Positions 8,304 to 16,871 of a DNA stretch of 64,000 nt are shown here, piece after piece. Position 1 is the first letter of the stretch; each line of letters starts with the position of its first letter. The position numbers and the translations under genes were made by a program. This stretch comes from Bacteroidota bacterium (GTDB lineage Bacteria; Bacteroidota; Bacteroidia; Cytophagales; Spirosomataceae), in contig JAIUOF010000001.1 in the NCBI GenBank assembly GCA_020161355.1, forward strand, positions 372,001-436,000, written 5' to 3'. The notes beneath the pieces are model-generated. The model ran no database searches and was not told the DNA's origin. It was given only the letters and a program-made list of their open reading frames with translations.

Positions 8304-9899
8304 TCAGAACATCAGCCATTTAAAAACTGCAAACGCCGTCCAGGGGCTTACTGGCCTTCCGTCAATTCCACCATTTACGGCACTGCCGTAGGATGCCTGC
8401 TTGCTATCATAAAAATCACCCAGTTTCAAATAAGCTCCATGAACTTCCAAACTCATAAACGGACCAAAATTGTAACTTAGACTTGAATTGAGCTCTGTGC
8501 CCATGTAATGCCTGCCACCTTTGGGTGCCACATTTCCAAATGCATTGGCAATACCCACTTTACCTATAACTTTATTGGGGATAAAGCCTTTAGAGGCAGT
8601 CAATACGGCCGCCGTAAGGCCATAACCCATATTGGAAATGTCGGGAATAGTAGGCGTGAAGCGGTTAACTACATTGCCATGGGGCATAAGTAAGTAAGAG
8701 CCACTGCTGATAAAGATGGCACCGGGAGCTCCCCATTGATTACCGGTGATTACACCAGAATACTTTTTGTCAGCCAGACCATTGGCATCGCCCGAAGTGT
8801 AGGTCACATCGAGTGTGAGGTTGTCATTGAGTGTTTGGCCATACCGGTAAGAGGCCCGAAGATTTCCGGCATAACCGAAAATATTGGTGGCTCTGGTGAA
8901 ATCGGTTTTTGAGACTTTTTGATTGCTGAGGGTATCGGCTTTGCCAAAGTTCATATTAAAGAAGCCACTCAGCTGCCATGGATCCACCCAGTGATCGGCA
9001 TTGCGGCTGAAAAACATACCTGCCCAGCCTACGTCAGCTCGGTTAGGAACATCCCCATAAGCAAACTTATAGACGCCATTGTGGCTGGCCATCAGGCTGT
9101 TAAGTCCTTGACCTAATATCGAAACACCACCCGCTCCTGAGGCTCTGTCACGTACATAATATAGCGAAGCTCCAAGTTTCCAGTTTTTGGTAATATCTTT
9201 TTCGCCGGTAAGTTCCATCAAAGATACATCGTCGTTGAGATGGACATAGTTTTCATAAAGTTTATAAAAGCCGGCTTTTATCCTGGAAAAGTCATTGTCT
9301 TTTCTTACTGAAATTCCTGTGCCATCGGTACCAAAATAAGCCAGACGGTACCCTGTATTTGACATTTTATCAAATACTGTCCGGTAGGGATTATAAGGTG
9401 TATCAAAGATTCGTTGTAATCCCAGGTTAATAGCCCAGGTTTTGGCTGGAATAAGCTCCAGTTCCAGGTTTTGGGTTTGAAGGTTAACCTGATCTGCCGA
9501 AAATCCGCCACCGAAATTTCCCCCAACGCCATAAGCAGCGTCTCCCCATGTCCAGTCCAACTCAAAAGATGCCCTTAAAATGGCTTTTCCATTAAAGAGG
9601 CTGGGTTGATAAATGAAAAATGGAATCAAACGCTGCTCAACATAGGCACTGGTTTTGGTATTACTTGTTTTTGAAGTGTTTCCGCCGAATAGTCGCCCCA
9701 CGATCTGACCTTTCAGAAAGTCATTTTCAGGATACATATTTGAAGTTACCCCCTGATTGATGTAGTAGGCAATAAACTGAAACTCGCGATTGGCTTTTTC
9801 AGGAATTTCTTTGGTGAAATATTGATTCCCGGGAATGTTTTGAGACATTAAATGACTGGAAATCAATAAAAGTATAATAAAAGCACCAAACTTTTTCAT
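8304..9899 (-). CDS. Outer-membrane beta-barrel porin
   Basis: 531 aa with signal peptide MKKFGAFIILLLISSHLMSQ (cleavage near residue 20). The mature protein alternates aromatic and hydrophobic residues in many short strands (for example LGASLYYVRDRA, NLRASYRYGQTL, LTLDVTYTSGDA) and ends in WLMF with a C-terminal Phe, the usual barrel-insertion signal. Length and glycine-rich turns fit the alginate-export/porin superfamily; the substrate is unknown. A lipoprotein gene with its own terminator lies upstream and a hydrolase downstream. Confidence 0.8.
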   Translation of the reverse strand: MKKFGAFIILLLISSHLMSQNIPGNQYFTKEIPEKANREFQFIAYYINQGVTSNMYPENDFLKGQIVGRLFGGNTSKTSNTKTSAYVEQRLIPFFIYQPSLFNGKAILRASFELDWTWGDAAYGVGGNFGGGFSADQVNLQTQNLELELIPAKTWAINLGLQRIFDTPYNPYRTVFDKMSNTGYRLAYFGTDGTGISVRKDNDFSRIKAGFYKLYENYVHLNDDVSLMELTGEKDITKNWKLGASLYYVRDRASGAGGVSILGQGLNSLMASHNGVYKFAYGDVPNRADVGWAGMFFSRNADHWVDPWQLSGFFNMNFGKADTLSNQKVSKTDFTRATNIFGYAGNLRASYRYGQTLNDNLTLDVTYTSGDANGLADKKYSGVITGNQWGAPGAIFISSGSYLLMPHGNVVNRFTPTIPDISNMGYGLTAAVLTASKGFIPNKVIGKVGIANAFGNVAPKGGRHYMGTELNSSLSYNFGPFMSLEVHGAYLKLGDFYDSKQASYGSAVNGGIDGRPVSPWTAFAVFKWLMF

Positions 9900-9935
9900 G
9901 GAGTATTGGGTTAATTTCGAAAAAACGAAACAGAA

Positions 9936-9974
9936 TAAAAAAAAGGCCAGAAAGACTTTTCCTTACTGACCTTT
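9936..9974 (-). terminator. Rho-independent terminator of the lipoprotein gene
   Basis: On the minus strand AAAGGTCAG pairs with CTGGCCTTT (one G:T), followed by an eight-T run (A run at 9937-9944 on the plus strand). Confidence 0.8.
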
Positions 9975-9985
9975 ATCCGCAAAAA

Positions 9986-10495
9986 TTATTTTACGATTTT
10001 GATGTATTTTTGAATGTTAATAGTTCCAAGCTTTCCGCCATTGGTACTTCCAAAACCACCTGAGGCAGTAGGAGCAGTAGCACCGATACTTGGTGAAGTC
10101 TGAGCCACTTCGTATTTCATAAGATATTTGCCCGAAGCATCTTTTGAAATTTCAAAAATACCTTCTGAGGTCAACGCAGTTGGAGTTGACTGATTCAGGG
10201 TGATCGTCCAGATAGAACCTACATCTGATTTCTTCTGAGCAAATGTACCTTCAAGCGTAGTTTTAGCACCTGCTGCAAATGATTCAACTTTGTAAGTGTT
10301 GTTGGTATTAAACACCGCATGAATCGAATCAATTTTAAAGCTTACCAATAGGGGAGCAATGTTGGTTTTAGAAGAATACCATTCACCAACTAATCCGTCA
10401 GTAGCGGGGTTATAAACCGGTGCAACTTCTTCGCTTTCCTTACAAGCAATGGCAAGAAGAGAAACACCAACCAATAATAAAAATAATCTTTTCAT
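9986..10495 (-). CDS. Lipocalin-like lipoprotein, function unknown
   Basis: 169 aa from ATG at 10495; the upstream ATG at 10528 would add 11 residues before a normal signal peptide and is unlikely. MKRLFLLLVGVSLLAIAC is a clear lipoprotein signal with Cys18. The mature part starts with a Ser/Glu linker, then GLVGEWYSS, a motif typical of lipocalin-like proteins of this phylum, followed by beta strands and a Gly/Ala/Thr-rich loop. A second, distantly similar lipoprotein is at 24547. No partner is evident. Confidence 0.75.
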   Translation of the reverse strand: MKRLFLLLVGVSLLAIACKESEEVAPVYNPATDGLVGEWYSSKTNIAPLLVSFKIDSIHAVFNTNNTYKVESFAAGAKTTLEGTFAQKKSDVGSIWTITLNQSTPTALTSEGIFEISKDASGKYLMKYEVAQTSPSIGATAPTASGGFGSTNGGKLGTINIQKYIKIVK

Positions 10496-10661
10496 AGTTA
10501 TATCCTTTAAAATATTAATAAAATACAAATTTGATGATATTGTTAAAAAAATTAAATGCTAAACCAAAATATAAGTGGTTGACTTATTTAAGAATTTTTG
10601 GAGATAATGAATGTAAATATTTAATATTCAGTAATATATATATCCAAAAAAATCCTGCGAC

Positions 10662-11678
10662 TTAAGTGCCCCATCTAATCACATTGGCTCCCCAGGCATA
10701 GCCTATTCCGGCAGCAATCATCGAAATAACCGAACCGTTTTTAAGCATACCCCTTTCATTGGCCAGATGCAAAATCAGGATCTGGTCGATTTGACCCATA
10801 TGGCCGAAATGATCCAAATAGATGCTTTGATTTTCCTGAAGAGAGAGTTCATTCAAGATATGCTCATACATACTTTTTTTGAAATGCAGAGAGCAAAGAA
10901 AATCCAGTTTATTTTTGGGAATTCCCGACTTTTCAAAGGCCTTGTCAATACATAAAAACCAGTTGCTGATGGAGACTTCATTCAATCTGTCTTTCATGTG
11001 TTTTTCATCAAAAACAGAGAGTGATTTATAGGCTTTATTCAAATTTTCAGAATTAATAGGTTCTGCCGTTCCACCATATCTTACACCCACATCTCTTGAC
11101 ATAGAACCATCCGTAATCATGTGTGTACCGAGGATTTCATTTTCCGGGTGGTCGCGTTTCACTATAATAGCACCACCACCAGCCGAAAGATTAAACATGA
11201 AGGATACAGAGGAGTCTCCAAAATCTATCAGGTCGCCATTTCGGTAACCCCCTGCAATTAAAACAATATTGACTTCCGGGTCGGCGATGATCATGTCTTT
11301 TGCCATTTTGAGAGCCGCCACGGTTGTTCCGCATCGCTGCTGAATATCAATTGCCCAGGCTTTATGGGCACCTATCTCATTCTGAATGTAGATTCCGGTG
11401 GTGGTGAGTGGATATTCCTTCCATTCTTCTCCAATACTCAGTATTACATCAATGTCAAGCGGGTCAATCCCTGTATTTAGTAAAGCATCTTTGGCAGCCA
11501 TAGCTCCCATAAATTGCGTACCATCCAATGGTCCTGCAATGGGTTTTTCAATAATTCCAAGTTTCTCGATTACAGCTTGCTCGCTCCAGACGCCATGGGT
11601 AGCAGCAGAAATCTGTGCTGCAGTCATCCTTTCTTCAGGTAGATAAATCCCGGTACCAACTATACCAACTTTTGTCAT
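10662..11678 (-). CDS. KAS III-like condensing enzyme with Cys-His-His site
   Basis: 338-aa thiolase-fold protein of the FabH type. The acyl-accepting cysteine is C116 in DIQQRCGTTVAA. The FabH histidine (PHQAN) corresponds to H265 in SLHFKKS, so His is kept but QAN is lost; the FabH asparagine (GNT) corresponds to H293 in DHFGHMGQ. A Cys-His-His set is the KAS I/II arrangement, placed here on a KAS III frame. The alignments to E. coli FabH were done by eye. Last gene of a tight leftward operon, 3 bp after another KAS III paralogue, which suggests the two form a heterodimer. The acyl substrate is unknown. Confidence 0.82.
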   Translation of the reverse strand: MTKVGIVGTGIYLPEERMTAAQISAATHGVWSEQAVIEKLGIIEKPIAGPLDGTQFMGAMAAKDALLNTGIDPLDIDVILSIGEEWKEYPLTTTGIYIQNEIGAHKAWAIDIQQRCGTTVAALKMAKDMIIADPEVNIVLIAGGYRNGDLIDFGDSSVSFMFNLSAGGGAIIVKRDHPENEILGTHMITDGSMSRDVGVRYGGTAEPINSENLNKAYKSLSVFDEKHMKDRLNEVSISNWFLCIDKAFEKSGIPKNKLDFLCSLHFKKSMYEHILNELSLQENQSIYLDHFGHMGQIDQILILHLANERGMLKNGSVISMIAAGIGYAWGANVIRWGT

Positions 11679-11681
11679 GAT

Positions 11682-12698
11682 TTAATATATAAATAAATTG
11701 CTGCCCACCGAAAGTCCCGCTCCCGATGCCACAAATAATATTTTTTGTCCCCTTTTTACCAAATTTGATTTTACAGCTTCATGAAATGCCATAGGTATGC
11801 AAGCAGAGCCCGTGTAGCCGTAACGATCCATCACACATACTGTTTTTTCCATGGGTTGCCCTAGTGCCTCCATTACTTTTTCTATTACCGATTTATTGAT
11901 TTGGGTAAAAAAGAAATAATCAATGTCACTAATTTGGAGCGAATGCTTTTCAAGAATCTTTTCAACAACCATAGGCCATAACCTTACATTTCTGTCGCCT
12001 GGGAGGGGTTGAAGATTTAACAGACCGTTTTCGTTTTTGTCGAGCACCTCCTTCGTTACAGGAATTTTGGATCCGCCGGCATATACACCGATGTAGTCAT
12101 ACTGTGTACCATCTGCAAGCATTTGACTTCCCAGATAAGAAGCGTTTGATTCCAGATCTCTGGTTAAAACAAAAGCGGCTGCACCATCTGAAAAAATACT
12201 GTAACCGAAGGCGTCGCCATCTCTTACAAAAGCAGGCATATTGTACACCCCTGTAATCAAAGCATATTTTATTCCGGCATTTGCGGCCAAAATACTCGCC
12301 GCAGTATCAAAGGCCATTGTGAAACTGGCACAGGAAGAAGCTACATCGAAAGCCATAGCCCATTTTTCGCTTTTCTGAATCCTTCCCTGTAAAACAATAG
12401 CCGTTGCGGGAGTAATGTACTCCGGAGTATCTGTAGCTACGATTAAAAGACCAATTTCTTCAGGATTTATTCCTGCATTTTTTATCGCTTCCTCTGAGGC
12501 ATGTGTTGCAAAATCAAGTGTGGTTTCTTTAATGGCCCTCAGTCTGGCAATGTGTCTGGTTTTTATACCTAGTTTGGCCTCCATTTTTTCAGCATCAAAT
12601 TCAATGCGGGCCAAATGTTTGAGCTCCTGATTGCCAATCGGTTCACCAGGGACATATAAACCGGTACCTACTATTTTAATTGGTAACATATTTTTCAA
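11682..12698 (-). CDS. KAS III-like protein lacking catalytic His and Asn
   Basis: 338-aa FabH-fold protein. The active-site cysteine is present (C123 in DVASSCASF). At the FabH histidine position (PHQAN) the sequence is FTQIN with T265, and at the FabH asparagine position (HGNTS) it is YGYTG with Y295, so the decarboxylation residues appear lost. It may therefore do acyl transfer or hydrolysis without decarboxylative condensation, or be a structural partner of the next enzyme, as in PqsB/PqsC. It starts 6 bp after the CoA-transferase gene, indicating translational coupling. Alignment by eye only. Confidence 0.82.
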   Translation of the reverse strand: MKNMLPIKIVGTGLYVPGEPIGNQELKHLARIEFDAEKMEAKLGIKTRHIARLRAIKETTLDFATHASEEAIKNAGINPEEIGLLIVATDTPEYITPATAIVLQGRIQKSEKWAMAFDVASSCASFTMAFDTAASILAANAGIKYALITGVYNMPAFVRDGDAFGYSIFSDGAAAFVLTRDLESNASYLGSQMLADGTQYDYIGVYAGGSKIPVTKEVLDKNENGLLNLQPLPGDRNVRLWPMVVEKILEKHSLQISDIDYFFFTQINKSVIEKVMEALGQPMEKTVCVMDRYGYTGSACIPMAFHEAVKSNLVKRGQKILFVASGAGLSVGSNLFIY

Positions 12699-12704
12699 AA
12701 ATAA

Positions 12705-14018
12705 TTAATCGATATAACCCATTTCAATTCCTTTTCTTGTCAATTCATCTCTAAAGTCAGGATGAGCAATGGAGATCAACGCATGGGTTCTTTCTCTTAC
12801 AGTCAATCCCGTCAACCTTACACTTCCAAATTCTGTAACTATATAATCTGTATTGCTTCTGTGTAATGTGACAGCTGTGCCCGGTGGCAAAACAGGAACT
12901 ATCGTCGAAATGCTTCCATTTCTTGCAGTTGCCCGGCATGCAATAATGGATTTGCCGAGCCCATCCAGCCCTTCCGTTGCACCTACAGCTGTGTCGGTTT
13001 GACCACCTGTTCCGGAATATTGCTCAATACCAATACTCTCACTGGCCACCTGACCTGTAAAATCAATCATAATACAGGTGTTGATCGAAACCATTTGGGT
13101 ATTTTGCCTGATCAAACAAGGGTCGTTAACGTATTTACCTCTGAGGAATTCCACTGCGGTATTATTATCCAGCCATTTGTAAAGTTTTTCACTGCCCATC
13201 GCAAATGTGGCTATGAACTTTCCTTTATGAATTCCCTTCTTTTTATTGGTGATTACGCCCATTTCGTAGAGCTCCATCATCGAATCGACCATCATTTCGG
13301 TATGTACACCGAGGTCTTTCTTATCTTTGAGCATCATTGCTGCTGCATTGGGGATTTCTCCGATACCCAACTGAAGCGTTGAACCATCCTCTACCAATTT
13401 GGCAATGTTTTCACCAATGGCCATGGCCGTCGCATCAGGTACAGGCTTTGGAAGGGTGGGAGGGAGCTGCGAATATTCCACAAAATAATCCACTTCTGAA
13501 ACATGAACCTGTGTATCACCAAAAGTCCTTGGAAGTTGGTCATTTACTTCCAGAACAGTTATTTCTGCATTTTCAAGAATATCTTTTTCATAGGTTATTC
13601 CCAGCGAAAGGGAAACGAATCCTTTATCATCAGGCGGTGTACAGGTACCCACAAACAGGTGCGGTCTTCTGACTTTCATACGGTCAGAGGCAGCTCTATG
13701 CAGCATATTGGGAACAAATGTAACCGTACCGGTTTTTTCCTTTAATGCCTGTCTTGAACCCGGGGCATGAAACCAGCTACAAAGCTCAAAGTGGCCTTTC
13801 ATTTCGGGTTTCATGTAAAATTCGTAGGGCTTCAAAGTAAGCACTGAAAACACTTTTACGCCTTTTACCCGCTCTTTTGCCAGGTGAAATTTACCCATAC
13901 ATCCCTGAGGTTCAGAGGCACATTGAGCCACAATTACATCAGAGTCACTGACCAGTAAATCAGCCACTTTTTCCAATGGTAAAAGCTTACTTTTATATAT
14001 TTCTTTAAAATCATTCAT
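12705..14018 (-). CDS. Acetyl-CoA hydrolase/transferase family CoA-transferase
   Basis: 437 aa, the usual length for class I CoA-transferases related to 4-hydroxybutyrate CoA-transferase and acetyl-CoA hydrolase. Features: GFVSLSLG (about 133-140), EVNDQLPRTFGD (about 157-168), the catalytic glutamate E241 in VHTEMMVD, and the GGQTDTAVGA loop near residue 345. It moves CoA from an acyl-CoA donor to a free carboxylate. It is placed between a sodium:solute symporter and two condensing enzymes, so it probably activates an acid imported by that symporter. The acid is unknown; short hydroxy- or keto-acids are plausible. Confidence 0.9.
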   Translation of the reverse strand: MNDFKEIYKSKLLPLEKVADLLVSDSDVIVAQCASEPQGCMGKFHLAKERVKGVKVFSVLTLKPYEFYMKPEMKGHFELCSWFHAPGSRQALKEKTGTVTFVPNMLHRAASDRMKVRRPHLFVGTCTPPDDKGFVSLSLGITYEKDILENAEITVLEVNDQLPRTFGDTQVHVSEVDYFVEYSQLPPTLPKPVPDATAMAIGENIAKLVEDGSTLQLGIGEIPNAAAMMLKDKKDLGVHTEMMVDSMMELYEMGVITNKKKGIHKGKFIATFAMGSEKLYKWLDNNTAVEFLRGKYVNDPCLIRQNTQMVSINTCIMIDFTGQVASESIGIEQYSGTGGQTDTAVGATEGLDGLGKSIIACRATARNGSISTIVPVLPPGTAVTLHRSNTDYIVTEFGSVRLTGLTVRERTHALISIAHPDFRDELTRKGIEMGYID

Positions 14019-14030
14019 GAATCAAAATTT

Positions 14031-15581
14031 TTAAGAATTTTCTACTTTGGATTTTCTGGTAACCAAATACACAATAAAACTTATGATTAATGATAAAATG
14101 ATTGCCAGTGAGGCAGCAATAGCCGGATTTTGTGTTTTTCCCGAAAAATAAATATTAAAATAACCCATGTCCAGACCACCTGACTGAACCAAACCCGGAA
14201 GCAGGTAGTAAAGAAAATAATACACTATCAGAGCAGTAATGGAACCCGAAAGCGGCACCGATATTTTTATATTTTTAAGAAATATTCCAAAAACAATGGG
14301 AACAAATAAGATTGAAAAATAAGCATAAACCCCATTTTGAGCAAATATGGCAACACTCAGATTTGGATAAAGGATTTGTTGTCGTGCAAAAATAAAAGAC
14401 ACAATCCCAAGTACAACAATCACGATTCTGTTGACGGTAATCTGATTCTCTTCTTCCATCTTTAGGCCTGCAAGGGGTTTAATGATGTCTGTTGTGATAG
14501 TGGTGCTCAAAGATTGAATCAACCCTTCGATGGTGGAAAAACCAGCACTCATCAGCCCTAATATTACCAATAAGCCGACCAATAAAGCTGTAATTCCACC
14601 CGAGAAAACCTGAATCACATAGGCTGAAATAATACTGTCGATATTCAGGGGCTTGCCGGAATATTGTAAATCAGGGAATTCCAGTCTGGCAAATAAGCCT
14701 GCAATTACCACGGAAAAAAATAAAAACTGTACGATGACGGCGGTAGTAAGGTACTTGTTTACGTCAGTTTCTTCTTTTAATAATAATGATTTGGTAATAA
14801 TATGTGGTTGACAAACCACCGCTGCACCCACCACCATTTGAGCAAAAATGATTTCGAAAAAATCGCGGAAAAGTGGGCTTTCTGTGTTTGAAGTTTTGAC
14901 AAGATGCTCATCTATGGCTTTTAATCCATCAAAAATCCCTGTGAAGCCATTTTGAAAAAATCTATAACCTGAACCAATTAATATAGCCGCAACAGCAATC
15001 ATAATAATGGCCTGAATGGTATTGGTATAAACCATGGAATTGGCTCCTCCAAACATCATATATCCAAAAATGAAAACAACCAAAATACCTAAAACCCAGA
15101 TTTGGTCTGCATTTAAAGCCTGGCTTATTACTTTGGTGAGGGCAACCAATATCAGAATGATAAAGGTGATCAACAATAGTGAGAGTACCGCTACAAATAA
15201 TGAATAACCCTTACTGTTATATCGATTACCAATCCAGCCGGCCAAAGAAACCGCCTGAACTGACTGTCCGAATTTTCGGAAGCTTTTGCTCAATACCACC
15301 AGAGAAACCAGTGAAGCTAACGGGAAAAACACACCGAATGACAAGTATGCACTTAGCCCATAAGTGGCTACCAATCCGGGATTTATCACAAAAGTCGCCG
15401 CACTGGTCATGGCAGCTGCCAGGGATAATCCCACAAATACCGGTGAGAATGCCAAACTCCCAACGGCATAATCGCTGAAACTTTTGGTTTTTTTTGAACC
15501 CTTATATACGAAATAAATGATAACTGCTCCGTAAAGTAGAAACAGTATTTTTGCTCCAATAACCTGGTCTGAAGTGGCCAT
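14031..15581 (-). CDS. Sodium:solute symporter (SSS family)
   Basis: 516 aa with about 13 hydrophobic segments, the normal SSS topology. N-terminal region KKTKSFSDYAVG (about 30-41) and the following helices containing AAAMTSAATFVINPG match the family; a later helix has GLMSAGFSTIEGLIQSLS, the conserved region near helix 8. Imports an organic solute with Na+. It is the second gene of the SDR/CoA-transferase/KAS III operon, 16 bp after the SDR gene and 12 bp before the CoA-transferase gene, which makes a short carboxylic acid the likely substrate. Confidence 0.9.
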   Translation of the reverse strand: MATSDQVIGAKILFLLYGAVIIYFVYKGSKKTKSFSDYAVGSLAFSPVFVGLSLAAAMTSAATFVINPGLVATYGLSAYLSFGVFFPLASLVSLVVLSKSFRKFGQSVQAVSLAGWIGNRYNSKGYSLFVAVLSLLLITFIILILVALTKVISQALNADQIWVLGILVVFIFGYMMFGGANSMVYTNTIQAIIMIAVAAILIGSGYRFFQNGFTGIFDGLKAIDEHLVKTSNTESPLFRDFFEIIFAQMVVGAAVVCQPHIITKSLLLKEETDVNKYLTTAVIVQFLFFSVVIAGLFARLEFPDLQYSGKPLNIDSIISAYVIQVFSGGITALLVGLLVILGLMSAGFSTIEGLIQSLSTTITTDIIKPLAGLKMEEENQITVNRIVIVVLGIVSFIFARQQILYPNLSVAIFAQNGVYAYFSILFVPIVFGIFLKNIKISVPLSGSITALIVYYFLYYLLPGLVQSGGLDMGYFNIYFSGKTQNPAIAASLAIILSLIISFIVYLVTRKSKVENS

Positions 15582-15597
15582 AATACCTTGAATTATT

Positions 15598-16344
15598 TTA
15601 GATTGTCATACCTCCATCTACACTCAAAACCGCTCCATTGATGTAGGAGGCGTCATCACTACATAAAAATAGATAGGCAGCTGCAATATCCTCAGGTTTT
15701 CCCAGCCGCTTTACCGGTACTTTCTCTTCCATTCCTTTTAATACTTCCTCCGGCATTTTCTTTACCATTTCTGTGGAAATAAATCCGGGAGCTATGGCAT
15801 TTACCGTGATACCTTTCCTCCCCAATTCGCGGGCAAGGGTTTTAGTCATTCCAATCACCCCCGCTTTGGTAGCCACATAGTTGGTCTGTCCAAAATTTCC
15901 ATAGAGAGCCACAACTGAAGATGCATTAACTATACGACCATAACCTTTTTCTACCATGTAGTCAGATATCACTTTGGAGCAATTAAAAACCCCGGTGAGA
16001 TTTACATCAATGACTTGTTGCCAAAGTTCAGGCGTCATTTTTTTGAGTGAGGCATCTCTCGTTATCCCTGCATTGTTAATCAGGATATCAATTTGACCGT
16101 ATTGGGCAATAATGGTTTGGGTGGTTTCTTCCACCGTTTTGAAATCTGCTGTATTGACTTTATAAAAGGCCGCTTTACCTCCTTCATTAAGAATTTGCCC
16201 CACAGTTTCAGTGCCTTTTTCCTCATTCCAGTCCCAGATAAGAGCCGTAGCTCCTTCTGAGGCAAATCTTAAGGCTGTGGCCTTCCCAATTCCGTCTGCA
16301 CCGCCGGTTATTACGGCGATTCTATTTTCCAATATTTTTTTCAT
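15598..16344 (-). CDS. SDR family 3-oxoacyl-[ACP/CoA] reductase (FabG-like)
   Basis: 248 aa from ATG at 16344, the standard FabG length; a longer frame to 16485 exists but would begin upstream of the promoter -7 box at 16405-16412. Motifs: TGGADGIG (about 13-20), NNAG (about 90), catalytic Ser in NASSVV, YVATK catalytic Tyr/Lys, and the C-terminal SVDGGMTI. Reduces a 3-ketoacyl thioester to 3-hydroxyacyl, or the reverse. First gene of the five-gene operon ending in the two KAS III paralogues, which supports a role on a ketoacyl intermediate made or used there. Confidence 0.9.
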   Translation of the reverse strand: MKKILENRIAVITGGADGIGKATALRFASEGATALIWDWNEEKGTETVGQILNEGGKAAFYKVNTADFKTVEETTQTIIAQYGQIDILINNAGITRDASLKKMTPELWQQVIDVNLTGVFNCSKVISDYMVEKGYGRIVNASSVVALYGNFGQTNYVATKAGVIGMTKTLARELGRKGITVNAIAPGFISTEMVKKMPEEVLKGMEEKVPVKRLGKPEDIAAAYLFLCSDDASYINGAVLSVDGGMTI

Positions 16345-16404
16345 TGATTTAAGATTAAAATTTTCATCCGATATCATTTTCAAGGAAATGATAATTGTAT
16401 TTTT

Positions 16405-16412
16405 CAAAGGTA
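16405..16412 (-). promoter_or_regulatory. -7 box of the SDR-SSS-CoA-transferase-KAS III operon
   Basis: TACCTTTG on the minus strand matches the Bacteroidota -7 consensus TAnnTTTG. It lies 60 bp upstream of the ATG at 16344; no clear TTTG -33 box is seen. Confidence 0.55.
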
Positions 16413-16587
16413 TTTTAAAACAAAAAGAATAAAAATTTAATATAAATAAAAATACGACTGGACTTTGAAAGCTTTTTTTTTGCAAAAGATCTTAAATGCC
16501 TGAAAATGTATATTTTAATTGTAAAATGTAGTCCCTTGACTTAAAATAATCTGATATGAAGAATTGCTATAAATAATTAGAAACAAA

Positions 16588-16616
16588 AAAGCCTTCCTAC
16601 CGAAAGTAAGAAGGCT
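16588..16616 (-). terminator. Rho-independent terminator of tRNA-Leu
   Basis: On the minus strand AGCCTTCTTAC pairs with GTAGGAAGGCT (stem 16590-16615), followed by a TTTTTT run, 12 bases past the tRNA 3' end. Confidence 0.9.
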
Positions 16617-16627
16617 CTGTTTTGTTG

Positions 16628-16711
16628 TACCCAGGGCCGGAGTCGAACCGGCACGAGTGTTACCTCATTGGTGTTTGAGACCAACGCGTCTACCGATTCC
16701 GCCACCTGGGC
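16628..16711 (-). tRNA. tRNA-Leu (anticodon CAA)
   Basis: 84 nt, class II with long variable arm. Acceptor GCCCAGG pairs with CCTGGGT (first pair G:U), discriminator A; the T arm contains GGTTCGACTCC. The anticodon stem TTGGT/ACCAA encloses the loop CTCAAAC, giving anticodon CAA (reads UUG). The CCA end is not encoded. It stands alone with its own terminator. Confidence 0.97.
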
Positions 16712-16871
16712 GGGTACAACTGCTGTTGGGACTGCAAAAGTAGAATATGATTTTTTAGCTTACAAATTTTGTTTGCATATTTTTTGATTTTTTTGAAGCT
16801 CAATTCTCCAAATGTCTGATTATTAAAAACATCGGAAAAACGAATAAATCAAAATATTTCAAAAAAAAGAT

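Noticed and set aside
12999-13672. Open plus-strand frames of 111-127 aa opposite the CoA-transferase gene
   Set aside because: Shadows of the minus-strand CDS with His/Cys-rich composition and no family features.
15598-16485. Longer SDR protein of 295 aa
   Set aside because: The extra 47 residues extend past the -7 box at 16405-16412 and are AT-biased; the 248-aa form has normal FabG length.
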